A DNA stretch of 32,048 bases. It comes from Candidatus Omnitrophota bacterium (lineage in GTDB: Bacteria > Omnitrophota > Gorgyraeia > JABMRN01 > RBG-13-46-9). The notes under the pieces were generated by a model. The model was given only the letters and a program-made list of their open reading frames with translations. It was not told where the DNA came from and did not search any database. Where the stretch lies: assembly GCA_020346285.1 (NCBI GenBank), contig CP070780.1, positions 476,143 through 508,190 on the forward strand. Direction: 5' to 3'. The translations under genes and the position numbers were made by a program. This document shows positions 1 to 6,752 of this stretch, piece after piece. Each line of letters begins with the position of its first letter. Position 1 is the stretch's first letter.

Positions 1-138
1 AAACCAATACCCTCTAAATATACCCTCCCCATAAAAGACCTACCCCCTAACCACCAAACCCTCTACTACCAGCTCTCTGTCTATGATAAACATGATAAAG
101 AAGACAGGACAAGTATAGGCACACTCGAGATAGAATAA
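1..138 (+). CDS. 3' end of a truncated protein of unknown function
   Basis: Frame 1 is open from the first base to a TAA at 136-138 and encodes 45 residues; the other two forward frames stop within about 35 bases. The C-terminal part reads LYYQLSVYD, a charged KHDKED stretch, then TSIGTLEIE. This alternation of hydrophobic and polar residues suggests beta strands at the end of a secreted or domain-repeat protein, but that is only an impression. The start lies outside the window and no family is recognisable. It is followed by non-coding DNA with a palindrome at 161-180, as expected for a gene end. A chance open frame of this length remains possible. Confidence 0.45.
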   Translation, partial: KPIPSKYTLPIKDLPPNHQTLYYQLSVYDKHDKEDRTSIGTLEIE

Positions 139-160
139 GATTTTCCCCTCACCTTAATCC

Positions 161-180
161 GGGGAGGTTTAAACCTCCCC
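161..180. terminator. Perfect 20-bp palindrome, possible terminator
   Basis: GGGGAGG and CCTCCCC flank a TTTAAA centre, giving a GC-rich 7-bp stem that closes into a fully self-complementary 20-mer 22 bases after the stop of the upstream partial gene. Location and stem strength fit transcription termination. There is no clean T-run after it (TACTGCTAAAATTTT follows), so it may instead be a dispersed palindromic repeat. Confidence 0.35.
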
Positions 181-230
181 TACTGCTAAAATTTTCCAAT
201 GGGGACCCCTTTGAAGTTTTGCTTTTTCTT

Positions 231-401
231 ATGCAAAAGGAAGGACAGGAGTGCGCTGTTGCCTCCGCTTGCCGCTCGCAAAAGGATAGGCGCCTTTTGC
301 TCGCTGTGACAAAAATTGCTCATGGCCTAAATGGCGCCATTGTATTCGCAATTTTTGACAGTCGCTCCGGCAATCAGCGCACTCCTGTCCGCACTTCGCA
401 T
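231..401. repeat. Large nested inverted repeat, MITE/REP-like
   Basis: The arms at 243-258 (GGACAGGAGTGCGCTG) and 375-390 are perfect 16-bp reverse complements. The stem continues inward as TTGCC/GGCAA past one bulged T, giving 21 bp, and outward imperfectly to ATGC (231) and GCAT (401). Inside are two further hairpins: GCAAAAGG/CCTTTTGC (278-285 with 293-300) and CAAAAATTGC/GCAATTTTTG (310-319 with 348-357), the latter enclosing ATGGCGCCAT (331-340). TTGAAG occurs just outside both ends (211-216 and 407-412) and could be a target duplication, though six bases is weak evidence. The element has no coding capacity. It could be a non-autonomous mobile element, a REP-type repeat or a structured RNA. 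Confidence 0.55.
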
Positions 402-406
402 TTCGC

Positions 407-435
407 TTGAAGAAACCGCAAGCTTGTGGTATATT
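407..435 (+). promoter_or_regulatory. Sigma70-type promoter for the small basic ORF and Na/Pi genes
   Basis: TTGAAG (407-412) and TATATT (430-435) are separated by exactly 17 bases. Predicted initiation is near 442, followed by a purine-rich AGAGAAG ribosome site and the ATG at 463. The -35 hexamer is the right-hand copy of the TTGAAG that also flanks the inverted repeat. Confidence 0.5.
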
Positions 436-462
436 GTGTGCCGACAGCAAGAAAGAGAAGTT

Positions 463-600
463 ATGGGGCGAAAAAAGAGAACGCAGATAAAATATAAACA
501 GGAAATAAAAAGAAGAAAAAGAAGGCAGAAGCTTTCAAAAAAGGGGAAAAACCCCGACGAATATTTTTACAGCGGTGTCTATGTTTCACGGTCGTCATAA
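463..600 (+). CDS. Small, strongly basic hypothetical protein (45 aa)
   Basis: ATG at 463 follows an AGAGAAG ribosome site and a good promoter. The product begins MGRKKRTQIKYKQEIKRRKR and is dominated by Lys/Arg over its first 30 residues, then has a short tail with NPDEYFYSG. There is no signal peptide or membrane segment. The charge suggests RNA or nucleic acid binding, for example a ribosome-associated peptide, but no family is recognised. The frame stays open upstream to 331, but that part lies inside the inverted repeat and before the promoter, so the downstream ATG is preferred. The Na/phosphate transporter gene follows six bases after its stop, so the two are probably co-transcribed. 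Confidence 0.5.
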   Translation: MGRKKRTQIKYKQEIKRRKRRQKLSKKGKNPDEYFYSGVYVSRSS

Positions 601-606
601 GGTCGT

Positions 607-1731
607 ATGAAACAAATCCTATCCAGAATTTTTAGAATAATCACCGTCTTATTTTTTCTTTATATATTCTTTGTCAGCATAAGCCTGATGAGTCATGCCT
701 TTAAGGGCTTTGGCAGCGGATTTGCCGAGCGCCTTATAACGACAACATCCAACCCATTTGTCGGTTTATTCATAGGTATTTTAGCTACCAGCATTATTCA
801 GAGCTCCGGCACCACGACATCCATGGTCGTGGTGTTTGTCGCCTCGGGCGTTCTTTCGGTAAGATGCGCCATACCTATTATTATGGGCGCAAATATAGGA
901 ACGACCGTTACCTGTACGCTCGTTGCCCTCGGCCATATCACGCGGAAAGAAGAATTTAAAAGGGCATTTAGTGGCTCTATCATGCACGATCTCTTTAACA
1001 TATTAACGGTCATTATTCTTTTTCCGATAGAAATGGCCACTCACTATCTCGAAAAAGCGGGAATATTTTTGGCTTCTATCTTTAACAATATGGGGGGAGC
1101 GGCGATTACAAGCCCCATAAAGTTTATTGTAAAACCCGCGGTAAACGCTATTGATGATTTATTGAGAAATCATCTATGCGTTTCAAACGTCGCCTTAAAT
1201 ATCATTATTCTTATCATAGCCCTCGCCTTACTTTTTATGTCTTTATACAACATTTCCCGGGTGATGAGATCGTTAGTTATGAAAAAAGCGGATATAGTGT
1301 TTGATAAAGTTATCAGAAAAACTGCCATACTTGCGATGTTTATGGGGATGCTCTTTACGGCGATAGTGCGCTCGAGCTCCATTACTACATCTATACTTGT
1401 GCCTCTGGTTGCTGCGGGGATACTGCAGTTAGAGCATTCTTTTCCTATAGTCTTAGGGGCAAATGTCGGGACGACGATTACCGCGATGCTCGCCGCTCTT
1501 ACGGGCAATATTGCGGGTATAACTATCGCGTTTGTTCATCTGGTTTTTAATCTTACGGGGATTCTGATTATCTATCCCTTGAAACGGTTAAGAAGGATTC
1601 CAATAGTGGTTGCGCGTTTTATAGCCGAAAAGTGTACAGAACGCAGGATATTAGCCATTATTTATGTATTGGGCGTATTCTACGCGTTACCCGTAGGTTT
1701 GATTCTATTATCAAGGTTTTTTAAAAAATAA
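607..1731 (+). CDS. Na+/phosphate cotransporter family protein
   Basis: A 374-residue polytopic inner-membrane protein of the Na/Pi cotransporter II family (PF02690), which couples Na+ to phosphate movement. The two-fold internal repeat is clear. Repeat one has QSSGTTTS (65-72) followed by GANIGTT (94-100), and repeat two has RSSSITTS (255-262) followed by GANVGTT (284-290). An N-terminal hydrophobic segment (about 11-28) and several later ones fit the fold. The second motif begins with Arg where the family usually has Gln. There is no C-terminal PhoU-like domain as in many bacterial members; a separate PhoU-like gene follows 12 bp downstream instead. Direction of transport in vivo is not evident. 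Confidence 0.9.
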   Translation: MKQILSRIFRIITVLFFLYIFFVSISLMSHAFKGFGSGFAERLITTTSNPFVGLFIGILATSIIQSSGTTTSMVVVFVASGVLSVRCAIPIIMGANIGTTVTCTLVALGHITRKEEFKRAFSGSIMHDLFNILTVIILFPIEMATHYLEKAGIFLASIFNNMGGAAITSPIKFIVKPAVNAIDDLLRNHLCVSNVALNIIILIIALALLFMSLYNISRVMRSLVMKKADIVFDKVIRKTAILAMFMGMLFTAIVRSSSITTSILVPLVAAGILQLEHSFPIVLGANVGTTITAMLAALTGNIAGITIAFVHLVFNLTGILIIYPLKRLRRIPIVVARFIAEKCTERRILAIIYVLGVFYALPVGLILLSRFFKK

Positions 1732-1743
1732 GCGAGGTGAATT

Positions 1744-2430
1744 ATGTTTAACAATCTCATATCGTTTTGGAAGGGAAAGGATTTTTTGACGGAGGTCCTG
1801 GAAGAATTTAAGGAAATGCTGGATGATACAAAGTATATGTTCGAATCCGTGTGCAGGGAATTGATAGAAGGAAAAATGTCCCCGGATCTCAAAGACAAAA
1901 TCTACGAAGTGGATAGAAAGGTAAATCGCCTTGAAAAGGAGATAAGAAAAAGGATTGTCGAGCATCTATCCATCCAGCCCACCGTAGACGTTCCCGTGTC
2001 GCTGGTATTGATGAGCGTTGTGAAGGACGCAGAAAGAATAGGCGATTATTGCAAGAACCTGTTCGAGGTTATAGATCTCCTCGATAAGCCTCTCAAGCAG
2101 GAGCGATTCGAAAAGTTATTTAACGGTATCGATAAGAAGATTTTAGAGGAATTTGAAAAGACGCAAAAGGCCTTTATGGAGTCGGATGAAGAAGTAGCCA
2201 AAGAGATTCTCTACCTGGAAAGGGAAGTTGTAAAAAATTGCGAAGATATCGTAAAAAAACTCGCAAAAAGCAATCTTTCAACAAATGAAGCCGTATGCTT
2301 TACGCTCCTGGCGCGCTATTTTAAACGCGTAGCCGCGCACCTGGCTAACATAGGCTCTTCTGTAATACTCCCCGTAAGCGATTTGGACTTTTTTGACGAA
2401 AAATTACGGCACGAGAAGAACAACGCCTGA
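1744..2430 (+). CDS. PhoU-like domain protein
   Basis: A 228-residue, all-helical, charged protein with PhoU-like features: long amphipathic helices with repeated acidic/basic heptads, and VSLVLMSVVKDAERIGDYCKN around residues 96-116, which is the PhoU metal-binding region type (E/DxxRIGD). GAGGTG lies just before the ATG as ribosome site. It directly follows the Na/phosphate transporter. In many bacteria the same two domains are fused in one polypeptide, so this is probably the cytoplasmic regulator or partner of that transporter rather than the PstSCAB-PhoR regulator. No pst genes are present here. Confidence 0.82.
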   Translation: MFNNLISFWKGKDFLTEVLEEFKEMLDDTKYMFESVCRELIEGKMSPDLKDKIYEVDRKVNRLEKEIRKRIVEHLSIQPTVDVPVSLVLMSVVKDAERIGDYCKNLFEVIDLLDKPLKQERFEKLFNGIDKKILEEFEKTQKAFMESDEEVAKEILYLEREVVKNCEDIVKKLAKSNLSTNEAVCFTLLARYFKRVAAHLANIGSSVILPVSDLDFFDEKLRHEKNNA

Positions 2431-2443
2431 TAGACTTGATTTA

Positions 2444-2473
2444 TTGACTTTTTTCGTATATATTTGATATATA
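2444..2473 (+). promoter_or_regulatory. Sigma70-type promoter for glgC
   Basis: TTGACT (2444-2449) and TATATA (2468-2473) are 18 bases apart in the AT-rich gap after the PhoU-like gene. Initiation near 2480 would place the perfect hairpin at 2482-2516 at the extreme 5' end of the mRNA. Confidence 0.5.
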
Positions 2474-2481
2474 GTGTTTTC

Positions 2482-2516
2482 CGCTTGCGCGGTGTGGTTT
2501 CCACACCGCGCAAGCG
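2482..2516 (+). promoter_or_regulatory. Perfect 16-bp hairpin in the glgC leader
   Basis: CGCTTGCGCGGTGTGG (2482-2497), loop TTT, then its exact reverse complement (2501-2516). It lies between the predicted promoter and the ribosome site ATGGAG (2521-2526). No T-run follows on either strand, so it is not an ordinary intrinsic terminator. It could be a 5'-stabilising stem, a protein-binding site or a dispersed palindrome. Confidence 0.6.
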
Positions 2517-2532
2517 TCTAATGGAGTATAAT

Positions 2533-3789
2533 ATGAGAGATGTCTTATGCGTGATAATGGGCGGGGGAAGGGGCACCAGGCTCTATCCCCTGACAAAGGA
2601 AAGATGTAAACCGGCTGTCCCTTTAGCCGGGAAATATCGTCTCATCGACATCCCTATCTCGAATTGCCTTAACTCCGGCCTTAACAAAATATACGTCCTC
2701 ACCCAATTTAATTCCGAATCACTGAATAAACACATAACAAGAACCTACAAGCTCGATGCTTTTTCGGAAGGATTCGTGGAAATTATGGCCGCGGAACAGA
2801 CAATGGAGGATACCAAGTGGTTTCAGGGCACAGCCGATGCCGTGAGAAGATGCCTAAAGCATTTCAACGACCCTGCCCTTAAATATATAGTTGTCCTTTC
2901 CGGGGACCAGTTATACAAGATGAATCTGAAGGAGATGCTGGATTTTCATAAGGAAAAGCGCGCCGAGATAACCCTCGCCTGCAACCCTACCTATGAAAAA
3001 AAGAATTTAAGCGAACTTGGTATTATAAAATTAGGCGAAAATAATAGAATCGTAGATTTTTTTGAAAAGCCGAAAAGCCAGCATCAGCTGGAGGATTCGG
3101 CTATTGTAATAGACGGCAAGAAATGTTTTTTGAGTTCCATGGGCATATACATATTTAACAAAGACGTTCTTATCAAGCTTTTGACCAGGGATAATAAAAC
3201 CGATTTTGGCAAGGAGATTATACCTGACGCGTTTTCAGCGCAGGTAACGGAGGCCTTTATTTATAAAGGATATTGGCGCGATATAGGCTCCATAAAAAAT
3301 TTCTATGACGAGAACCTCATCCTTACGGAACCTGTCCCGTCGATAAACTTTTTTGACGAAAACTGGCAAATATTTACAAGGCCGAGACATCTCCCGCCGT
3401 TAAAAGTAAAAAATAGCAAGATATCAAAATCGATTATTTCCGAAGGATGCATTATAGAATCGGCCAGCATTAAACACTCCGTTATAGGCCTGCGAAGCAG
3501 GATAGAGAAGAAAACTACTATTGAGGATTCGATTATTATGGGATGCGATTTTTACCAGGACCTTGGCGAAATCGTGTCTGACAAAACCAGCGGCAAACCC
3601 ATTATGGGCGTCGGAGAAAATTGCGTTATTAAAAAAGCCATTCTCGATAAAAATGTTAAAATCGGAAATGACGTTAAAATTATAAATGAAAAAAAGCTGA
3701 CGGACTTCAAAGATGAAAAATTTTCCATAAAAGACGGCATAGTCATTATCCACAAAAATTCGACAATCTCCCCCGGTACAATTATTTAA
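2533..3789 (+). CDS. glgC: Glucose-1-phosphate adenylyltransferase (ADP-glucose pyrophosphorylase)
   Basis: Makes ADP-glucose from glucose-1-phosphate and ATP, the committed step of bacterial glycogen synthesis. At 418 residues it has the usual length. The nucleotidyltransferase signature GGGRGTRL is at 10-17, followed by KPAVPLAGKYRLIDIPISNC. WFQGTADAVR and SGDQLY are typical of GlgC, and the C-terminal third has the left-handed beta-helix pattern of hexapeptide-like repeats. The ATG at 2533 is chosen because ATGGAG sits six bases upstream and GlgC proteins begin a few residues before the GGGRGTRL motif. A TTG start at 2464 would run through the leader hairpin. No other glycogen gene is in the window, though a glycosyltransferase follows. 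Confidence 0.93.
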   Translation: MRDVLCVIMGGGRGTRLYPLTKERCKPAVPLAGKYRLIDIPISNCLNSGLNKIYVLTQFNSESLNKHITRTYKLDAFSEGFVEIMAAEQTMEDTKWFQGTADAVRRCLKHFNDPALKYIVVLSGDQLYKMNLKEMLDFHKEKRAEITLACNPTYEKKNLSELGIIKLGENNRIVDFFEKPKSQHQLEDSAIVIDGKKCFLSSMGIYIFNKDVLIKLLTRDNKTDFGKEIIPDAFSAQVTEAFIYKGYWRDIGSIKNFYDENLILTEPVPSINFFDENWQIFTRPRHLPPLKVKNSKISKSIISEGCIIESASIKHSVIGLRSRIEKKTTIEDSIIMGCDFYQDLGEIVSDKTSGKPIMGVGENCVIKKAILDKNVKIGNDVKIINEKKLTDFKDEKFSIKDGIVIIHKNSTISPGTII

Positions 3790-3808
3790 CCAGGTTAAAG
3801 ATAAGAAT

Positions 3809-4897
3809 ATGAAGATTCTACAAATAGTCCCCGCGCTGGAAACAGGCGGCGTGGAAACAGGCACAATTGACCTGGCGTTATCACTGAAAAAATTAGGCCA
3901 TACCGTCGTCGTTATTTCTAACGGCGGGCGGCTCGTCAGAGATTTAGAAGATAACGACATGCTCCATATCAAACTTCCCGTCCATAAAAAATCCCCGCTT
4001 GCGATTTTGCTTGCTATACGGGTAGCCGCCCTTATAAAAGCGCAAAAGATAGATATAGTTCACGCTTCAAGCCGCGTTCCGGCCTGGATAGGTTTTTTGG
4101 CCTGCAAGTTGCAGGGCAGGCCATTTGTTACCAGTTGCCACGGTTTTTATTCCAGGCATTTCTTTAGTTATGTTATGGGCTGGGGCAAGCTTGTAATGGT
4201 TATCTCAAAAAGCATAGAAGAGAGAATGATACAGGGTTTTAATGTCCCGAAAGAAAAAATCCGGCTCGTATATAGAGGGGTTGATTTAACGAAATATCAA
4301 TACGGCCCCGATAAATACGGTAAAGAAAAGGGTTATTTTACGATTATAAATATCGGCAGATTGACGCCTATCAAAGGCCAGTACGAATTTATCAAGGCAA
4401 TGAAGCACGTTATAAATAAAACAAAGCAAGTGCAGATATGGATTGTAGGCGGCCTTCAGGCCGGAAAAGACCGCTATCTAAGTGCGTTGAAAGATTTGAC
4501 AGAAGAACTCGGGATGGAAAAACAGGTTAAATTTCTTGGCGCAAGAAGCGATATACCCGCTTTATTAAAAAAAGCCGATTGCCTGGTGCTTTCGACAAAA
4601 ATTCCGGAAGGATTCGGGAGAACCGTAATAGAGGCAGGCGCTGTAGGCACTGCCGTATGCGCATCAGAGGTGGGCGGCATAAAAGAGATTATCGATAACG
4701 GCGTATCAGGGCTACTTTTTCCGCCCGGCGATGAAATTGGAATGTCCGAAGCCGTCATCAGAATGCTTAACGACGTCGAGCTTCGCAAGAGATGCGCCAG
4801 AAACCTGCGAAAGAAAGTCGAGCAATCCTTCACGCTCGAACAAATGGCCCGCAAAACCCTCGCTGTTTACGAAGAAGCGTCAAATATCCCCTCCTGA
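3809..4897 (+). CDS. Family 4 glycosyltransferase (GT-B fold)
   Basis: A 362-residue GT4-type transferase that would move a sugar from a nucleotide-sugar donor to an unknown acceptor. The N-terminal Rossmann domain begins MKILQIVPALETGGVETGTI, with the glycine-rich loop typical of this family. IGRLTPIKGQYEF opens the C-terminal domain, and PEGFGRTVIEAG carries the EX7E donor-binding motif, followed by the usual GGIKEIIDNGVSGLLFPPGD. There is no signal peptide or membrane anchor. It lies 19 bp after glgC. A role in envelope polysaccharide is as likely as one in glycogen; the acceptor cannot be read from sequence. Confidence 0.85.
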   Translation: MKILQIVPALETGGVETGTIDLALSLKKLGHTVVVISNGGRLVRDLEDNDMLHIKLPVHKKSPLAILLAIRVAALIKAQKIDIVHASSRVPAWIGFLACKLQGRPFVTSCHGFYSRHFFSYVMGWGKLVMVISKSIEERMIQGFNVPKEKIRLVYRGVDLTKYQYGPDKYGKEKGYFTIINIGRLTPIKGQYEFIKAMKHVINKTKQVQIWIVGGLQAGKDRYLSALKDLTEELGMEKQVKFLGARSDIPALLKKADCLVLSTKIPEGFGRTVIEAGAVGTAVCASEVGGIKEIIDNGVSGLLFPPGDEIGMSEAVIRMLNDVELRKRCARNLRKKVEQSFTLEQMARKTLAVYEEASNIPS

Positions 4898-4915
4898 CCT
4901 TAGCGGCTTTTTACG

Positions 4916-4944
4916 TTGACGAAAGCAAAATCCTATGTTAAATT
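4916..4944 (+). promoter_or_regulatory. Candidate promoter for rpe-tal
   Basis: TTGACG (4916-4921) and TAAATT (4939-4944) are 17 bases apart in the 56-bp gap before rpe. Predicted initiation falls within a few bases of the rpe ATG at 4954, so the transcript would be nearly leaderless. The -10 matches consensus at only four of six bases. Confidence 0.35.
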
Positions 4945-4953
4945 AAGCGCATA

Positions 4954-5598
4954 ATGAAAAAATTAAAAATCAAAATCGCACCGAGTTTATTATCCGCCGA
5001 TTTCCGCTATCTCGCCCACGAGATTAAAAGAACGGAAGCCGCGGGCGCGGATATGCTGCACGTGGACGTTATGGACGGCAATTTCGTTAATAATATAACA
5101 TTAGGGCCGTTCATCGTGCGAGCCATACGAAAGGCGGCGACTATTCCTATTGTAGCGCACTTGATGATAAAAAATCCCGAGAAGCATGTGGAAGAATTCG
5201 CCAAAGCCGGAAGCGACATGATTATTTTTCATATCGAAGCTATAAAAAATCCTAAAAATCTTATCTATCGGATAAAAAGACTTAATAAAAAAGTAGGCGT
5301 TTCTATAAAACCGAAGACAAAGGTAAGTTCTATAAAGAGTCTCCTTCCGCTTGTCGACGAAGTGCTTGTTATGACGGTAGAGCCGGGTTTCGGCGGACAA
5401 AAATTTATGCGTGGCCCCGCTTTCAAGATACCGAAAATCAGAAAACATTACTCGGGAGACGTCGGCGTTGACGGCGGAATTAACTATGAAAACGCAAGGC
5501 TTTGCGTATCACTCGGTGCAAATGTCTTTATCGCGGGAACATATCTCTTCGGCTCGGCGGATATGAAAAAAAGTATCCGTGAATTAAAGAGCATGTAA
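4954..5598 (+). CDS. rpe: Ribulose-phosphate 3-epimerase
   Basis: Interconverts ribulose-5-phosphate and xylulose-5-phosphate. The 214-residue TIM barrel carries the full signature: PSLLSADF (10-17), the metal ligands His36 and Asp38 in HVDVMDG, His69 in AHLMI, VEPGFGGQ (142-149), and Asp173 in VDGGI. It ends one base before the start of tal, so the two are translationally linked. Together they serve the non-oxidative pentose phosphate pathway. The HPS-type enzyme at the right edge of the window uses or makes ribulose-5-phosphate, so the genes share a metabolite. Confidence 0.95.
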   Translation: MKKLKIKIAPSLLSADFRYLAHEIKRTEAAGADMLHVDVMDGNFVNNITLGPFIVRAIRKAATIPIVAHLMIKNPEKHVEEFAKAGSDMIIFHIEAIKNPKNLIYRIKRLNKKVGVSIKPKTKVSSIKSLLPLVDEVLVMTVEPGFGGQKFMRGPAFKIPKIRKHYSGDVGVDGGINYENARLCVSLGANVFIAGTYLFGSADMKKSIRELKSM

Positions 5599-5599
5599 T

Positions 5600-6709
5600 A
5601 TGCAAACCGAAATCAAGGTCAACACGCTTAAAAAACTTGCCGGGAAAGGGCAGAGCCCCTGGTATGACAATATTGACAGGCGCTTTATAAAAAACGGGCA
5701 TCTCAAAGAATTATTCGATAACGGAATCTTAGGCGTTACCTCTAACCCGACAATCTTTGAAAAAGCCGTAGCAGGTTCCGACGAATATGACAGGGAAATA
5801 AAAGAGCTTGCCGGGCAGGGTAAAAATTCCCGGCAGATCTATGACATTTTGACCGTAAAAGATGTCTCTCTCGCCGCCGACCTATTAAAAGATACGTATA
5901 AAAGCTCAAATCATCTCGATGGTTACGTCAGCATAGAGGTCTTGCCTGAATTTGCGCACAATCCGGAAGAAACAATTAAAAGCGGCCGTGAAATCGCCGC
6001 TAAAATTGCCAGGCCCAATATTATGATTAAAGTCCCCGGGACCAAAGAGGCCCCGGAAGCCATACGCGCGCTGGTAAGAGAGGGAATAAATGTGAATGTA
6101 ACGCTTTTATTTTCCCTGGAGCAATATGAGATTTGCGCAACGGCATATATCGAAGGGCTAAAGGATAGATTGAAAGAAGGCAGGGATATCAAAAACATTT
6201 TTTCCGTAGCAAGTATTTTTGTAAGCCGCGTTGATACCAAGATAGATAAAATTCTTGAAGATATCGGGAACGAAGAATTGAAAGGCAAAATAGCCGTTAG
6301 CAACGCGAAAGTGATTTATCAAAGTTTCAAGAAGCTTTTCGGCGGCGAAGAATTTCAGGGGCTAAAAACAAAAGGCGCGAATGTCCAGCGCCCTCTCTGG
6401 GCTTCGACCAGCACGAAAAATCCCGTTTATAGCGATGTAAAATACGTCGAAGAGCTTATCGGGGCGCAAACCATAAATACAATACCGCCTCATACCATCG
6501 ATGCTTTTCTTGACCACGGAAAGACGGAATTAACGGTTGAAAATCAACTCGACGAGGCAAAATCCTACCTCGCCAGACTAAAGGCGCTTGGCATAGACAT
6601 AGACGACATTTGCCGGCAAACCCAGGACGCCGGCGTCAAGGCCTTCCAGGCTTCCTTCGACAAGCTAATCCTGTCTATCGAGAAGAAAATGAACCGGCTT
6701 GATACGTAA
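5600..6709 (+). CDS. tal: Transaldolase
   Basis: Transfers a dihydroxyacetone unit between sugar phosphates (sedoheptulose-7-P and glyceraldehyde-3-P to erythrose-4-P and fructose-6-P). At 369 residues it belongs to the long transaldolase subfamily rather than the short, about 220-residue type. GVTSNPTIFEKA (45-56) is the family signature, and Lys144 in NIMIKVPGT is the expected Schiff-base lysine. Later motifs include NVNVTLLFS, SVASIFVSRVD and RPLWASTSTKNP. The start is one base after the rpe stop. No transketolase gene is in the window. Confidence 0.93.
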   Translation: MQTEIKVNTLKKLAGKGQSPWYDNIDRRFIKNGHLKELFDNGILGVTSNPTIFEKAVAGSDEYDREIKELAGQGKNSRQIYDILTVKDVSLAADLLKDTYKSSNHLDGYVSIEVLPEFAHNPEETIKSGREIAAKIARPNIMIKVPGTKEAPEAIRALVREGINVNVTLLFSLEQYEICATAYIEGLKDRLKEGRDIKNIFSVASIFVSRVDTKIDKILEDIGNEELKGKIAVSNAKVIYQSFKKLFGGEEFQGLKTKGANVQRPLWASTSTKNPVYSDVKYVEELIGAQTINTIPPHTIDAFLDHGKTELTVENQLDEAKSYLARLKALGIDIDDICRQTQDAGVKAFQASFDKLILSIEKKMNRLDT

Positions 6710-6752
6710 ATTCACGCATAAGGCCGCTTCAAAAAAACGGCTCAAAAGAACA

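Larger units (their letters stand above)
139..462. other. Non-coding region with palindromes and a promoter
   Basis: No convincing gene lies in these 324 bases. From left to right the stretch holds a perfect palindrome (161-180), a small GGGGACCCC dyad (201-209), a TTTTGC/GCAAAA hairpin (217-222 with 233-238), a large nested inverted repeat (231-401) and a promoter-like sequence (407-435). Short open frames exist on both strands over the inverted repeat, but they mirror each other and look like by-products of the dyad. No tRNA or rRNA signature was seen. Confidence 0.6.

Noticed and set aside
219-450. Short open frames on both strands in the left non-coding region
   Set aside because: They lie over the inverted repeat, mirror each other, and have no ribosome site or protein-like composition.
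139-462. tRNA or other known RNA gene in the left gap
   Set aside because: The hairpins do not form a cloverleaf, and I saw no T-loop consensus or anticodon arm.
2464-2532. TTG start extending glgC by 23 residues
   Set aside because: The extension would be translated from the leader hairpin and promoter, and GlgC proteins do not carry it. ATG 2533 has a ribosome site.
4898-4915. Terminator after the glycosyltransferase (AGCGGCTTTTT)
   Set aside because: There is a short T-run but no convincing stem before it.
6699-6752. TTG start extending mnmG by 18 residues over the end of tal
   Set aside because: The added residues are basic and unlike MnmG N-termini; ATG 6753 places the FAD loop at the usual distance.
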